Below are positions 35,807 through 43,478 of a stretch of DNA of 64,000 nt, in pieces. The translations under genes and the position numbers were made by a program. The notes below the pieces were generated by a model. The model ran no database searches. It worked only from the letters and a program-made list of their open reading frames with translations, and was not told the DNA's origin. Within the stretch, counting starts at the first letter, position 1; each line of letters opens with the position of its first letter. Source of the stretch: Sphingomonas adhaesiva (GTDB lineage Bacteria > Pseudomonadota > Alphaproteobacteria > Sphingomonadales > Sphingomonadaceae); NCBI RefSeq assembly GCF_036946125.1, contig NZ_JAQIJT010000001.1, positions 248,001 to 312,000 of the forward strand. The letters run 5' to 3'.

Positions 35807-36919
35807 ATGACCGACGCCGCTCTTGCCCCCACCCCGAAGCCCTGGATCATGGGGATCGCTCCGTACGTCCCGGGTCGCGCCACCGCGGAGGACGGGCGCC
35901 CGGTGGTGAAACTGTCGTCGAACGAAAACCCGTTCGGTACTCCCGCCGCGGCGCGCGACGCCTATCGCAGCGCCGCCGACGAGCTGGAGCGCTATCCCGA
36001 CGCCGCCGCGGTCGAGCTGCGCGCGGCACTGTCGGCGCATTACGGGGTGGAGGCCGACCGCATCGTCTATGGCACCGGGTCGGACGAGGTGCTGCACCTG
36101 GCGGCGGGCACGTTCGCGGGGCCGGGGGACGAGATCGTCTTCGTCCGCTACGGCTTCGCGGTGTACGAGATCGCGGCGCGCCGCGTGGGGGCGGTGCCGG
36201 TGATCGCCGCCGACGCGGACTATGCGACCGATGTCGACGCGATCCTGGCGGCGGTGACGGAGCGGACGAAGGTCGTCTTCGTCGCCAATCCCAACAACCC
36301 GACCGGCACCTATACGTCGCGCGAAGAGATCGCGCGCCTCCACGCCGGGCTGCCGCGCGACGTGCTGCTGGTGGTCGATCAGGCCTATACCGAATATCTG
36401 GAGGCACAGGACGACGATGGCGCGCTGGAGCTGCCGCGCACCCAGCCCAACGTGCTGGTGACGCGCACCTTCTCCAAGATCTTCGGGCTGGCCGCCGAGC
36501 GGGTCGGCTGGGGCTATGCCGCGCCCGAGGTGATCGCGGCGATGCACCGCATCCGCGCGCCCTTCGCGTTCGGCATCGGTGCGCAGCGCGCCGCGATCGC
36601 CGCGCTGGGCGACGCGGGGTTCGTGCGCCACAGCCGCGAGCACAATGCGACATGGCGCGCCTGGTTCGCGGACCAGATCGCCGCACTCGGCAACGCCGGT
36701 CTCCGCGCGGTGCCCAGCAAGGCCAATTTCGTGCTGGTGCTGTTCGAGGGCACGGTGAGCGCGGAGGCGGCGTATCGGGCGCTGATGGCGGCGGGCTACG
36801 CCACCCGCTGGCTGCCGGGACAGGGGCTGCCCCACGGGCTGCGCATCACGATCGGCAGCGAGGGCGACATGCGCGCGGTCGTCGACGTGCTGCGCGCGCT
36901 GGTGGAACGGGCGGGCTGA
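35807..36919 (+). CDS. hisC: Histidinol-phosphate / aromatic aminotransferase
   Basis: A 370-residue PLP-dependent class I/II aminotransferase: KLSSNENPFG, YGTGSDEVLHLAAG, NPNNPTGTY, the PLP lysine Lys224 in RTFSKIFGLAAERVGWG, and RITIGSEGD. It belongs to the HisC group. In the related Zymomonas, a hisC gene is linked to tyrC and the enzyme also transaminates aromatic keto acids. Here tyrA begins on the last base of the stop codon, so a role in tyrosine/phenylalanine as well as histidine synthesis is likely. Cytosolic. Confidence 0.92.
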   Translation: MTDAALAPTPKPWIMGIAPYVPGRATAEDGRPVVKLSSNENPFGTPAAARDAYRSAADELERYPDAAAVELRAALSAHYGVEADRIVYGTGSDEVLHLAAGTFAGPGDEIVFVRYGFAVYEIAARRVGAVPVIAADADYATDVDAILAAVTERTKVVFVANPNNPTGTYTSREEIARLHAGLPRDVLLVVDQAYTEYLEAQDDDGALELPRTQPNVLVTRTFSKIFGLAAERVGWGYAAPEVIAAMHRIRAPFAFGIGAQRAAIAALGDAGFVRHSREHNATWRAWFADQIAALGNAGLRAVPSKANFVLVLFEGTVSAEAAYRALMAAGYATRWLPGQGLPHGLRITIGSEGDMRAVVDVLRALVERAG

Positions 36920-37827
36920 TGCTCCCCTTCTCCCGGGTCGCCATCATCGGGCTGGGGCTGCTCGGCTCGTCGATCGCGCGCGCGGTGCGCCAGGCGATGC
37001 CGACGGTGCGCATGACCGGGCATGACGCCAGTGCCGAGGTGCGCGAGGTGGCGCGGCGGATCGAGCTGGTCGACGACGTCGCCGATACGCCGGGCGCGGC
37101 GGTGATCGATGCCGACCTCGTCATCCTGTGCGTGCCGGTGGGGGCGATGGAGGCCGTCGCGACCGTGATCGCCGATGATTTGCCCGCCGAGGCGATCGTC
37201 AGCGACGTCGGCAGCTGCAAGGCGTCGGTCGCGCGCGCGCTGTCCGCGGTGCTGCCGCCCGCGCGCGTGGTACCCGCGCACCCGGTCGCGGGCACCGAGA
37301 AGAGCGGGCCCGAATCGGGCTTCGCCACCCTGTTCCGCGGCCGCTGGTGCATCGTCACCCCGCTGGCGGAAAGCGACGCCAGCGCAGTGGAGCGGGTGTC
37401 CGCATTCTGGCGCCGGCTGGGCGCCGATGTCGAACAGATGACGCCCGACCACCACGATCTGGTGCTGGCGGTGACCAGCCACCTGCCGCATCTGATCGCC
37501 TATACGATCGTCGGCACCGCGGACGATCTGGAGACCGTGACCCAGTCGGAGGTCATCAAATATTCCGCCGGCGGCTTCCGCGACTTCACCCGCATCGCCG
37601 CGTCCGACCCGACGATGTGGCGCGACGTGTTTTTGTCGAACAAGGATGCGGTGCTGGAGATGCTCCAGCGCTTCAGCGAGGACCTGAGCCAGTTGCAGCG
37701 CGCGATCCGCTGGGGCGACGGCGATGCGCTGTTCGACCGCTTCGCGAAGACGCGCGCGATCCGCCGCTCGATCGTCGACCAGGGACAGGACGATGCCGCC
37801 GCCGATTTCGGCCGGCGGCACGACTGA
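36919..37827 (+). CDS. tyrA: Prephenate/arogenate dehydrogenase
   Basis: A 302-residue dehydrogenase: Rossmann motif IIGLGLLGSSIARAV (8-22), DLVILCVPVGAMEAV, SDVGSCKASV, AHPVAGTEKSGPESG, and the late HDLVLAVTSHLPHLIAY with the substrate-binding His residues. No chorismate mutase or ACT domain is fused. Sphingomonadales TyrA/TyrC proteins can accept both prephenate and arogenate. The start ATG shares one base with the hisC stop (TGATG), so it is strongly coupled. It converges on the S41 protease gene. Confidence 0.92.
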   Translation: MLPFSRVAIIGLGLLGSSIARAVRQAMPTVRMTGHDASAEVREVARRIELVDDVADTPGAAVIDADLVILCVPVGAMEAVATVIADDLPAEAIVSDVGSCKASVARALSAVLPPARVVPAHPVAGTEKSGPESGFATLFRGRWCIVTPLAESDASAVERVSAFWRRLGADVEQMTPDHHDLVLAVTSHLPHLIAYTIVGTADDLETVTQSEVIKYSAGGFRDFTRIAASDPTMWRDVFLSNKDAVLEMLQRFSEDLSQLQRAIRWGDGDALFDRFAKTRAIRRSIVDQGQDDAAADFGRRHD

Positions 37828-37834
37828 CCCGCGA

Positions 37835-39328
37835 TCAGAACAGCCCCGGCGTCTCGCGCTGCGCGGTCGTCGGGCGCTCGGGCGTGACGATCCGCCGCGC
37901 CGGGGTGGCGAGCGCGGTGCGCGACAGCGACGCGCTGGCGCCGATGCGCGAGCAGCTGCGCCCCGCGAGATAGTCGAGCGCGGCGCGGGTCGAGGATTCG
38001 CCCGGGTCGCCCATCGGATGCGTCAGGTCGTCGGTCGCCTGGCAGCTCGCCTCCACCTTGCTGGCGAGGCCGTCGAAATAGTCGCCCTGCCGCGCGGCAT
38101 TCTGAATCGACAGCGCCACCACGCGCAGCCGGTCGTCGGGGCAGGCGGGGTTGTCGAGCGCGATCTGCCCCACCGGCTTGCCGAAGGTGTTGGTACCGAT
38201 CAGCGCGGCGTTGCCGTGCAGGTACGGGATCATCGCGTTGATGACATATTCGCTGGCGGACGCGGTGCCGCCGGTGCCAATGAACGCGACGCGCGTCGGC
38301 ACGATCGCCTGGGCTTCGCGCTCGAAGAAGCGCGTCTCGTTCTCGCTCGACTTGGAGGCGCGGAACGTGGTGTAGGATTGCACGTCCCCGCGCGTCCGGT
38401 TGCCGCCGAGCAGGTCGGCGAACGTCCCCGCGGTCGCCAGCAGCCCGCCGCCGTTGTAGCGCAGGTCGACGATCAGGTTGGTGACGCCCTGCGCCCGGAA
38501 CGTCGCGAACGCGCTGCGCAGCTGGTCGTCGGCGGTGCCGATGAAGGTGCGCAGGTTGACGTAGCCGACCTTGCGACCGCCATCGTCGAGCACCTTCGCG
38601 CCGTAGCGCGGCGAGAGCGGCGACAGGTCGAAATCGGCGGTACGCAAGGTCACGTCGCGCGTCGCCCCGTCGCCGCCGATGACGCGAAACACCCGCGTCG
38701 CATTCGCCGTGCCGGGATCGACCGCCTGATAGAAGGCCGCCTGATCCCCGGCAGCGACATAGCTGGCGATGCTGCGGACGGAATTCTCGCCATAGCCGAT
38801 GCCGACGATTTCCGTGCCGCGGTCGATCCCGGCCAGCAGCGCCGGCCCGCCCTCGAACGCCTCCGTCACCATCAGCCGGTTCGCGCCGTCGAACGTCAGC
38901 CGCACGCCGAAGCCGCCGGTCGTCCCCGCCGTGTAATAGGCCGTCTCCTCCGCGACCGAGGTGACGTAGGAAAACTGGCGATCGCGGCGCTGCGCCCGCG
39001 CGGTCGCGGTCAGCGCGTCGAGGTAATCCTCCAGGTCGGTGTAGCGCGACGGGTCGAGCATCGTCGGCAGCGTCTCGGGGAAGAGATACCATTCGTTCAT
39101 CTGCGCCAGCAGCCAGTCCTGGCGCGCGCGCAGGGAACAGCCCCCCGCGGTCGTCGGGGACGGGGTCGGCGTCGACACCGGGACGGGCGTCGGGGTCGGC
39201 GCGGTCGCCGTGCCGCCGCTGCTCGACGACGCGCCGCCGCCCCCGTCGCCCCCGCCGCACGACGCGAGCAGCCCCGCCATCACGAGGCCACCGATAAAGC
39301 GCGCGCCCGAACCGTTTCGTATCCGCAT
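37835..39328 (-). CDS. S41 family peptidase, lipoprotein
   Basis: A 497-residue lipoprotein with signal MRIRNGSGARFIGGLVMAG and lipobox LASC, then a low-complexity linker rich in Gly/Ser/Thr/Pro (about 26-65). A PDZ-like region (about 140-200, GGFGVRLTFD) and a C-terminal-processing-peptidase domain follow: VGYVNLRTF, LIVDLRYNGGG, GTGGTASASEYVINA with the likely nucleophile Ser, and GTNTFGKPVGQ with the Lys of the Ser-Lys dyad. Periplasmic, probably anchored in the outer membrane. The substrate is unknown. Confidence 0.87.
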   Translation of the reverse strand: MRIRNGSGARFIGGLVMAGLLASCGGGDGGGGASSSSGGTATAPTPTPVPVSTPTPSPTTAGGCSLRARQDWLLAQMNEWYLFPETLPTMLDPSRYTDLEDYLDALTATARAQRRDRQFSYVTSVAEETAYYTAGTTGGFGVRLTFDGANRLMVTEAFEGGPALLAGIDRGTEIVGIGYGENSVRSIASYVAAGDQAAFYQAVDPGTANATRVFRVIGGDGATRDVTLRTADFDLSPLSPRYGAKVLDDGGRKVGYVNLRTFIGTADDQLRSAFATFRAQGVTNLIVDLRYNGGGLLATAGTFADLLGGNRTRGDVQSYTTFRASKSSENETRFFEREAQAIVPTRVAFIGTGGTASASEYVINAMIPYLHGNAALIGTNTFGKPVGQIALDNPACPDDRLRVVALSIQNAARQGDYFDGLASKVEASCQATDDLTHPMGDPGESSTRAALDYLAGRSCSRIGASASLSRTALATPARRIVTPERPTTAQRETPGLF

Positions 39329-39469
39329 GTGCCCCCACCCGTCGACGCTGGACGATCCCTCCCCTCTAGCCGGTGCGCTGGCGGCGCGACAGGGACCTGC
39401 GCCGAAACAATCGGCGCCCGACCTCGTTCGGTACGGTGTCACACAGCCCCCGAAAGAAAGGATCCGCCC

Positions 39470-39808
39470 ATGCCGCATCGCGCGCTTCTCGCCCTCGCCG
39501 CCTTCCTCCCGCTCGCCGCCTGCGGCGGTGCAGGCAGCGACGCGGCGAACAATGCCGCGGCGGCAGAGGATACGCAGGGCAATGCCATCGCCCGGATCGG
39601 GACGCTGAACGAGGGCGAGCGCAACGCGGTCCTGTTCCGCGCGATCCGCGACGCGAACCGCGACTGCCAGGGGGTGGTCCGCTCCGCGGCCAGCGATCCG
39701 GTGCAGGGCAAGCCCGCCTGGATCGCGACGTGCGACAATGGCGGCGAATGGCTGGTCGCGATCGGCGCGGACGGCACCGCGCTGGTCACCAACGGCCTGC
39801 CGTCCTGA
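39470..39808 (+). CDS. Small lipoprotein of unknown function
   Basis: A 112-residue protein: signal MPHRALLALAAFLPLAAC with a clear lipobox (Cys at 18), then a Gly/Ala/Asn-rich linker. A compact domain has two cysteines (DANRDCQGVV and IATCDNGGEWLVAIG), which probably form a disulphide. The ending WLVAIGADGTALVTN suggests a small beta sheet. I do not recognise a named family. An AAAGAAAGGA ribosome-binding site lies just before the start. Stands alone. Confidence 0.75.
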   Translation: MPHRALLALAAFLPLAACGGAGSDAANNAAAAEDTQGNAIARIGTLNEGERNAVLFRAIRDANRDCQGVVRSAASDPVQGKPAWIATCDNGGEWLVAIGADGTALVTNGLPS

Positions 39809-39810
39809 CG

Positions 39811-40212
39811 CTATAGCAGGCGCAGCGTCGCCGCGTCGGGGCCGGGATAGAATGCCGACAGCGCGGCATCGACATCCGCCCCCGCCCCGGCGCGCGCGAA
39901 CAGCGTCAGCGACGAGCGCAGCTTCAGCGCATCCACCTCGCCCAGGATCGCCGCCGCCGGGCGGCCGCGGTGATCCATCAGCGCGGCGACGCTGGCGCGG
40001 TAGCGCGGCCCCAGCAGCGGGTGCGCCAGATAGGCACGCGCCTCGGCCAGGTCGCGGATGGCGTAGAATTGCGCGGTCGGACTGCGGCCCAGCCCCGCGA
40101 TCTGCGGGAAGATGTACCACATCCAATGGCTGCGCTTGCGCCCCGCCGTCAGCTCGGCGAGCGCGCGGTCATAGTCGGCCGCCTGCGCGGCGACGAAGCG
40201 ATCGAGGTCCAT
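39811..40212 (-). CDS. DUF1810 family protein
   Basis: A 133-residue protein beginning MDLDRFVAAQAADYDRALAEL. It has the family core SHWMWYIFPQIAGLGRSPTA (about 28-47) and AIRDLAEARAYLAHPLLGPR. DUF1810 is a widespread small cytosolic family (annotated at times as calpastatin-like) with no established activity. It starts two bases after the stop of the convergent lipoprotein gene. Family assignment is firm. Confidence 0.88.
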   Translation of the reverse strand: MDLDRFVAAQAADYDRALAELTAGRKRSHWMWYIFPQIAGLGRSPTAQFYAIRDLAEARAYLAHPLLGPRYRASVAALMDHRGRPAAAILGEVDALKLRSSLTLFARAGAGADVDAALSAFYPGPDAATLRLL

Positions 40213-40251
40213 GCCGCGACCAACGCGCGGCCCGGGGGGCGGGTGCCGCGG

Positions 40252-40359
40252 TCAGGCGGCGACCGCGCTCACCATATCGACATAGACCAGCAGCGCGGTG
40301 GTGGCGACGCCCGCGACGGCCAGCAGGGCGGCGCGGTAGAGATCGGTGGTGACGGTCAC
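40252..40359 (-). CDS. 35-residue putative membrane micropeptide
   Basis: From a GTG at 40359 the strand reads MTVTTDLYRAALLAVAGVAT and continues TALLVYVDMVSAVAA before the TGA at 40252. One hydrophobic helix spans about residues 9-28. An AAAGGA ribosome-binding site sits before the GTG at normal spacing. Its start is 18 bp after the stop of a second tiny peptide gene on the same strand, so the two look like a bicistronic unit. No family recognised. Support is codon context and arrangement only. Confidence 0.45.
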   Translation of the reverse strand: MTVTTDLYRAALLAVAGVATTALLVYVDMVSAVAA

Positions 40360-40377
40360 GGCGGCGATCCTTTCGGC

Positions 40378-40488
40378 TCAGGCGATCGGGGTCAGCGGTA
40401 CGGCAGCGGCGATCATCGTGCCGGCGACCGCGAGCGCGGCGACGGCGGCCAGCGCGGAGTGGCTCCAGGTGGAAAGCAGGCGGGTCAT
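40378..40488 (-). CDS. 36-residue putative secreted or membrane micropeptide
   Basis: Starts with ATG at 40488: MTRLLSTWSHSALAAVAALA, then VAGTMIAAAVPLTPIA to the TGA at 40378. A positively charged N-terminus and one hydrophobic segment give it the look of a signal peptide or single-span membrane peptide. A GGAGACAC stretch precedes the ATG. It is the first of two tandem micropeptides; the AT-richer stretch 40535-40610 upstream probably holds the promoter. Unknown function. Confidence 0.5.
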   Translation of the reverse strand: MTRLLSTWSHSALAAVAALAVAGTMIAAAVPLTPIA

Positions 40489-40638
40489 TGTCGTGTCTCC
40501 TCTATCGGCAAACGACCGTCGATCCGGTCGATGCCAGAGACTTTGCACAACCCGTGCCAAAATGTGTTACGCCGCATTTACAGCGATTTAGCCACCACAC
40601 CCCGCCGCGGTTAGCAAAAGTCGCCACTCTCGCTACGC

Positions 40639-40660
40639 AAAAAGCGCCAACCTATGGCGC
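40639..40660 (-). terminator. Intrinsic terminator of the diguanylate cyclase gene
   Basis: On the minus strand GCGCCA (40660-40655) pairs with TGGCGC (40649-40644), followed by TTTTT (40643-40639). The stem straddles the stop codon of the GGDEF gene at 40652-40654. Short but well formed. Confidence 0.7.
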
Positions 40661-41689
40661 CATGATCGTGCGGGCGCGCCCCTGATCCTTGGCGCGGTAC
40701 AAGGCGGCATCGGCGCGCCCGATCATCGCCGCGCGGCCCTCGCTCGGCACCCCCTCGGCGACGCCGGCGGAGAAGGAGATCGTCCCGATCGCCTCGCCGG
40801 TTTCGCGCACGCGCAGCCGGCGCGCGGACATGTCGTGGCGTGCCTTTTCCAGCCGGCGCGCCGCCTCGTCCAGGCTCAGGTTCCGGAACAGCAGCGCGAA
40901 CTCCTCGCCGCCGTAGCGCGCGACCAGGCAATCGCACTGCTCGGCCAGCGTCTTCGCGACCGCGCGGATGACGCGGTCGCCGACCGCGTGGCCGAAGCTG
41001 TCGTTGACGCGCTTGAAGTGATCGATATCGCAGATCGACACCACGATCGGGGTCGACGGCGGCAGCGCGGCGAACGCCTCGTCGAAGGCGCGGCGATTCG
41101 GCAGGTCGGTCAGCGGATCGGTCCGCGCGGAGCCGCGCGCCTCTTCCAGCGCGGTGCGCAGTTCGTCGGTTTCGCGGCGGGCGGCGTCCAGCTTCGCCTC
41201 GGCCTGGCGGACGCGCTCGATCATGTTGTCGGTCAGGCGGCCGATCTCCTCCGCGCTGGCGGCCGGGCCGGCATCGCGCATCTGCGCGGCGCTACGCTCC
41301 AGGTCGCGGCCGAAGGTGTTGGCATCGGCATGCGCGTTGCGCATCGTGTCGCCGAAACCGTCGATCTGCATCAGCACGCGCTCGATCATCGCCTCGTGCG
41401 TGGCGGTATCGGCGACCATCGGCTCCGAATCGGTGTCGGTGACCGGCGCGCCGGCAATCGCGCGACCGCCGAGCTGCTCGATATCCTGCGCGGTCAGCCG
41501 CACCCCGCCGTCGGTGATCTCCGCGACGCGGCGCGCGATGACCCCGCCGGCGTTCTTCAGCACCTCGTACGCGAAGGCGTAATGCGCGGGATCGGGGCTC
41601 AGCCGGTGCGCGGTCAGGAACGCGCCGATCTGCGTGAACAGCCGATCGCCCGTCGTCGCCTGCCGGATATCGATCGCCTTGCTCGCCAC
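40652..41689 (-). CDS. Diguanylate cyclase (GGDEF domain)
   Basis: A 345-residue soluble protein. The N-terminal half is helical (about 1-180) with a coiled coil near 145-180 (DNMIERVRQAEAKLDAARRE) that may dimerise it. The GGDEF domain has DPLTDLPNRRAFD, DIDHFKRVNDSFGH and the active-site GGEEF in ARYGGEEF. The RxxD inhibitory I-site expected five residues before is replaced (EQCD), so product inhibition is probably lost. It makes the second messenger c-di-GMP. No input domain of known type is seen at the N-terminus. Transcribed alone. Confidence 0.9.
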   Translation of the reverse strand: MASKAIDIRQATTGDRLFTQIGAFLTAHRLSPDPAHYAFAYEVLKNAGGVIARRVAEITDGGVRLTAQDIEQLGGRAIAGAPVTDTDSEPMVADTATHEAMIERVLMQIDGFGDTMRNAHADANTFGRDLERSAAQMRDAGPAASAEEIGRLTDNMIERVRQAEAKLDAARRETDELRTALEEARGSARTDPLTDLPNRRAFDEAFAALPPSTPIVVSICDIDHFKRVNDSFGHAVGDRVIRAVAKTLAEQCDCLVARYGGEEFALLFRNLSLDEAARRLEKARHDMSARRLRVRETGEAIGTISFSAGVAEGVPSEGRAAMIGRADAALYRAKDQGRARTIMAP

Positions 41690-41769
41690 GCCTGCCCCCC
41701 GAAGGATCGGACGCGACAGCGCCCTGAACAGTGGCAGGGGGTATCAGGAGATGTGCTAACAAATGGTGT

Positions 41770-41802
41770 GGCGCCTACACCGTTCGGATGAGGCGCCTTT
41801 TT
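41770..41802 (+). terminator. Plus-strand terminator-like hairpin with no plus-strand gene before it
   Basis: GGCGCCT (41770-41776) pairs with AGGCGCC (41791-41797) around a 14-base loop, followed by TTTTT. The orientation would end transcripts running rightward, yet both neighbours are on the minus strand. Confidence 0.55.
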
Positions 41803-41806
41803 CGGG

Positions 41807-42340
41807 TCAGCGCGCCGCCAGCTTCTGCACCGCCGCCAGCGTCAGCGCGACATGCTCCGCCGGGTTCATGTCGGCATGGACGAACTTCACGCGGCCGTCC
41901 CGCCCGATGACGTAGCTGGTGCGGCTGGTCACGTCGCGGCCCTTCACCTGCCGCCCCAGCGCCACGTCATAGCCCGCGATCACCGCCGGCCCCGCGCTCG
42001 CCACCGCGAACTTGCCGGCGCATTCGCTGGCGGAAAAGCGCTGGAGATCGGCGACGTTGTCGGCGGACATGCCGATCACGGTCGCGCCCGCCGCCTTGAA
42101 CGCATCGACCTTCTCCGCGAACGCGCGCGCCTCGGCGTTGCAGCCGGAGGTGAAGGCGGCCGGGAAGAAATAGAGCACCACCGGCCCCTTCCGCAGCTGT
42201 TGCTTCAGGTCGATCGCGACCACCTTGCCCGCGACCGCGCCACGGGTGCTGAACGCGGGCGCGACCGCCCCGGGGGCGAGCGCCGCTTCGGCAGGGACGG
42301 CGAGCGTGAGGGCGAGCGCGGCGAGGGGCAGCAGGCGCAT
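41807..42340 (-). CDS. Exported peroxiredoxin (AhpC/TSA type)
   Basis: A 177-residue protein with a signal peptide (MRLLPLAALALTLAVPAEAA). A thioredoxin-fold peroxiredoxin domain follows, with the peroxidatic motif PAAFTSGC (Cys67) and KGPVVLYFFP before it. A second Cys in SASECAGKF may be the resolving one. The usual P-x-x-x-T-x-x-C is intact. It resembles bacterioferritin-comigratory-type Prx but is periplasmic, which is a known variant in sphingomonads. Divergent from hisN across 65 bp. Confidence 0.86.
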   Translation of the reverse strand: MRLLPLAALALTLAVPAEAALAPGAVAPAFSTRGAVAGKVVAIDLKQQLRKGPVVLYFFPAAFTSGCNAEARAFAEKVDAFKAAGATVIGMSADNVADLQRFSASECAGKFAVASAGPAVIAGYDVALGRQVKGRDVTSRTSYVIGRDGRVKFVHADMNPAEHVALTLAAVQKLAAR

Positions 42341-42405
42341 GGGATCGTTCTCCTGAAATCGCCCGCACCCTAGCGCGCACGATCCCTGCGCGATAGGCGG
42401 TAGCG

Positions 42406-43239
42406 ATGCCCGTCCGCCCCGCCGATATCGCGCTCGCCCATCGCCTCGCCGACGCCGCAGGTGCGGTGATCCGCCCCTATTTCCGCCAGCCCGCCGGGGT
42501 GGAGATGAAGGCGGACCGTTCCCCCGTCACCCGTGCCGACCGCGAGGCGGAGGAAGCGATGCGCCGCATCCTCGACGCGGAGCGCTCCGGCGACGGCATC
42601 GTCGGGGAGGAGCACGGGATCAAGGAGGGCGTCACCGGGCGGCAATGGATCCTCGATCCGATCGACGGCACCCGCAGCTTCACCGTCGGGCGCGCCATCT
42701 TCGGCACGCTGATCGCGCTGGTGGAGGATGGCTGGCCGGTGCTGGGCGTCATCGACCAGCCGGTGCAGCGCGAGCGCTGGATCGGGGTCGCGGGCCACGC
42801 GACCGAATTCAACGGCGCACCCGCGCGCACCCGCGCCTGTCCCGCGCTGGAGGGAGCGATCGTCGCCACCACCAGCCCGCATCTGTTCGGCGAGGGCGAC
42901 GTGCCGCATTACATGGCGCTGATCGCGGCGGCGAGCGGCGGGGCGCCGCGGCAGGGGCCGGTGTACGGCGGGGACTGCTACAATTACGGGCTGCTGGCGA
43001 GCGGGCACCTCGACGTGGTGTGCGAGTCCGGGCTGCAACTCTACGACTTCGCCGCGCTGGCGCCGATCGTCGAGGGGGCGGGCGGGCGGATGTGCGACTG
43101 GAACGGCGATCCGCTGACCGCGGCGAGCGAGGGGCATGTGCTGGCGATCGGCGACCCCGCGCGCACCGACGACGTGCTGGAGGCGCTGCACCAGCAGCAT
43201 CACGATCACCACGATCACCATGACCATCACGGCCGATAA
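42406..43239 (+). CDS. hisN: Histidinol-phosphatase, inositol-monophosphatase type
   Basis: A 277-residue phosphatase of the IMPase superfamily: metal-binding GEEH (67-70), DPIDGTRSF (84-92) and late CESGLQLYDFAALAPIVEGA. The R-S-F after DPIDGT and the YGGDCYNYGLLA block match HisN, the IMPase-type histidinol-phosphate phosphatase of many alphaproteobacteria, completing histidine synthesis. A His/Asp-rich tail (last 16 residues, HHDHHDHHDHH) is not part of the fold and could bind metal ions. Alone on its strand. Confidence 0.87.
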   Translation: MPVRPADIALAHRLADAAGAVIRPYFRQPAGVEMKADRSPVTRADREAEEAMRRILDAERSGDGIVGEEHGIKEGVTGRQWILDPIDGTRSFTVGRAIFGTLIALVEDGWPVLGVIDQPVQRERWIGVAGHATEFNGAPARTRACPALEGAIVATTSPHLFGEGDVPHYMALIAAASGGAPRQGPVYGGDCYNYGLLASGHLDVVCESGLQLYDFAALAPIVEGAGGRMCDWNGDPLTAASEGHVLAIGDPARTDDVLEALHQQHHDHHDHHDHHGR

Positions 43240-43322
43240 TCCGTCACCCGGCCTTGAGCGAGAGCCCCGCTTCTACTGAGCCCGCCGTCAAGAGCGGGAC
43301 CCCGGATCCAGTCGAGACCTCA

Positions 43323-43460
43323 GCGAACGTCGTGGATCGCTCGACGAGTTCGCCGTTCCCCGACGCAGGCCGGGGCCCAGTTGGCGTGGCTTTTCCGTCT
43401 GTTACCACCGTCCCCCAGCTGGGCCCCGGCCCTCGCCGGGGAACAGGGAACTGAGTTGCG
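43323..43460. repeat. Palindromic intergenic repeat, copy A
   Basis: A 138-bp unit that matches 62073-62210 without gaps at 127 positions (about 92%). Inside it, 43355-43380 and 43419-43444 are near-perfect inverted arms (GTTCCCCGRCGMRGGCCGGG core) around a 38-bp spacer. It lies between the converging ends of hisN and the AsmA gene; the rest of 43240-43478 shows no gene. Confidence 0.85.
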
Positions 43461-43478
43461 CAGAGGTTTCGCCTACCG

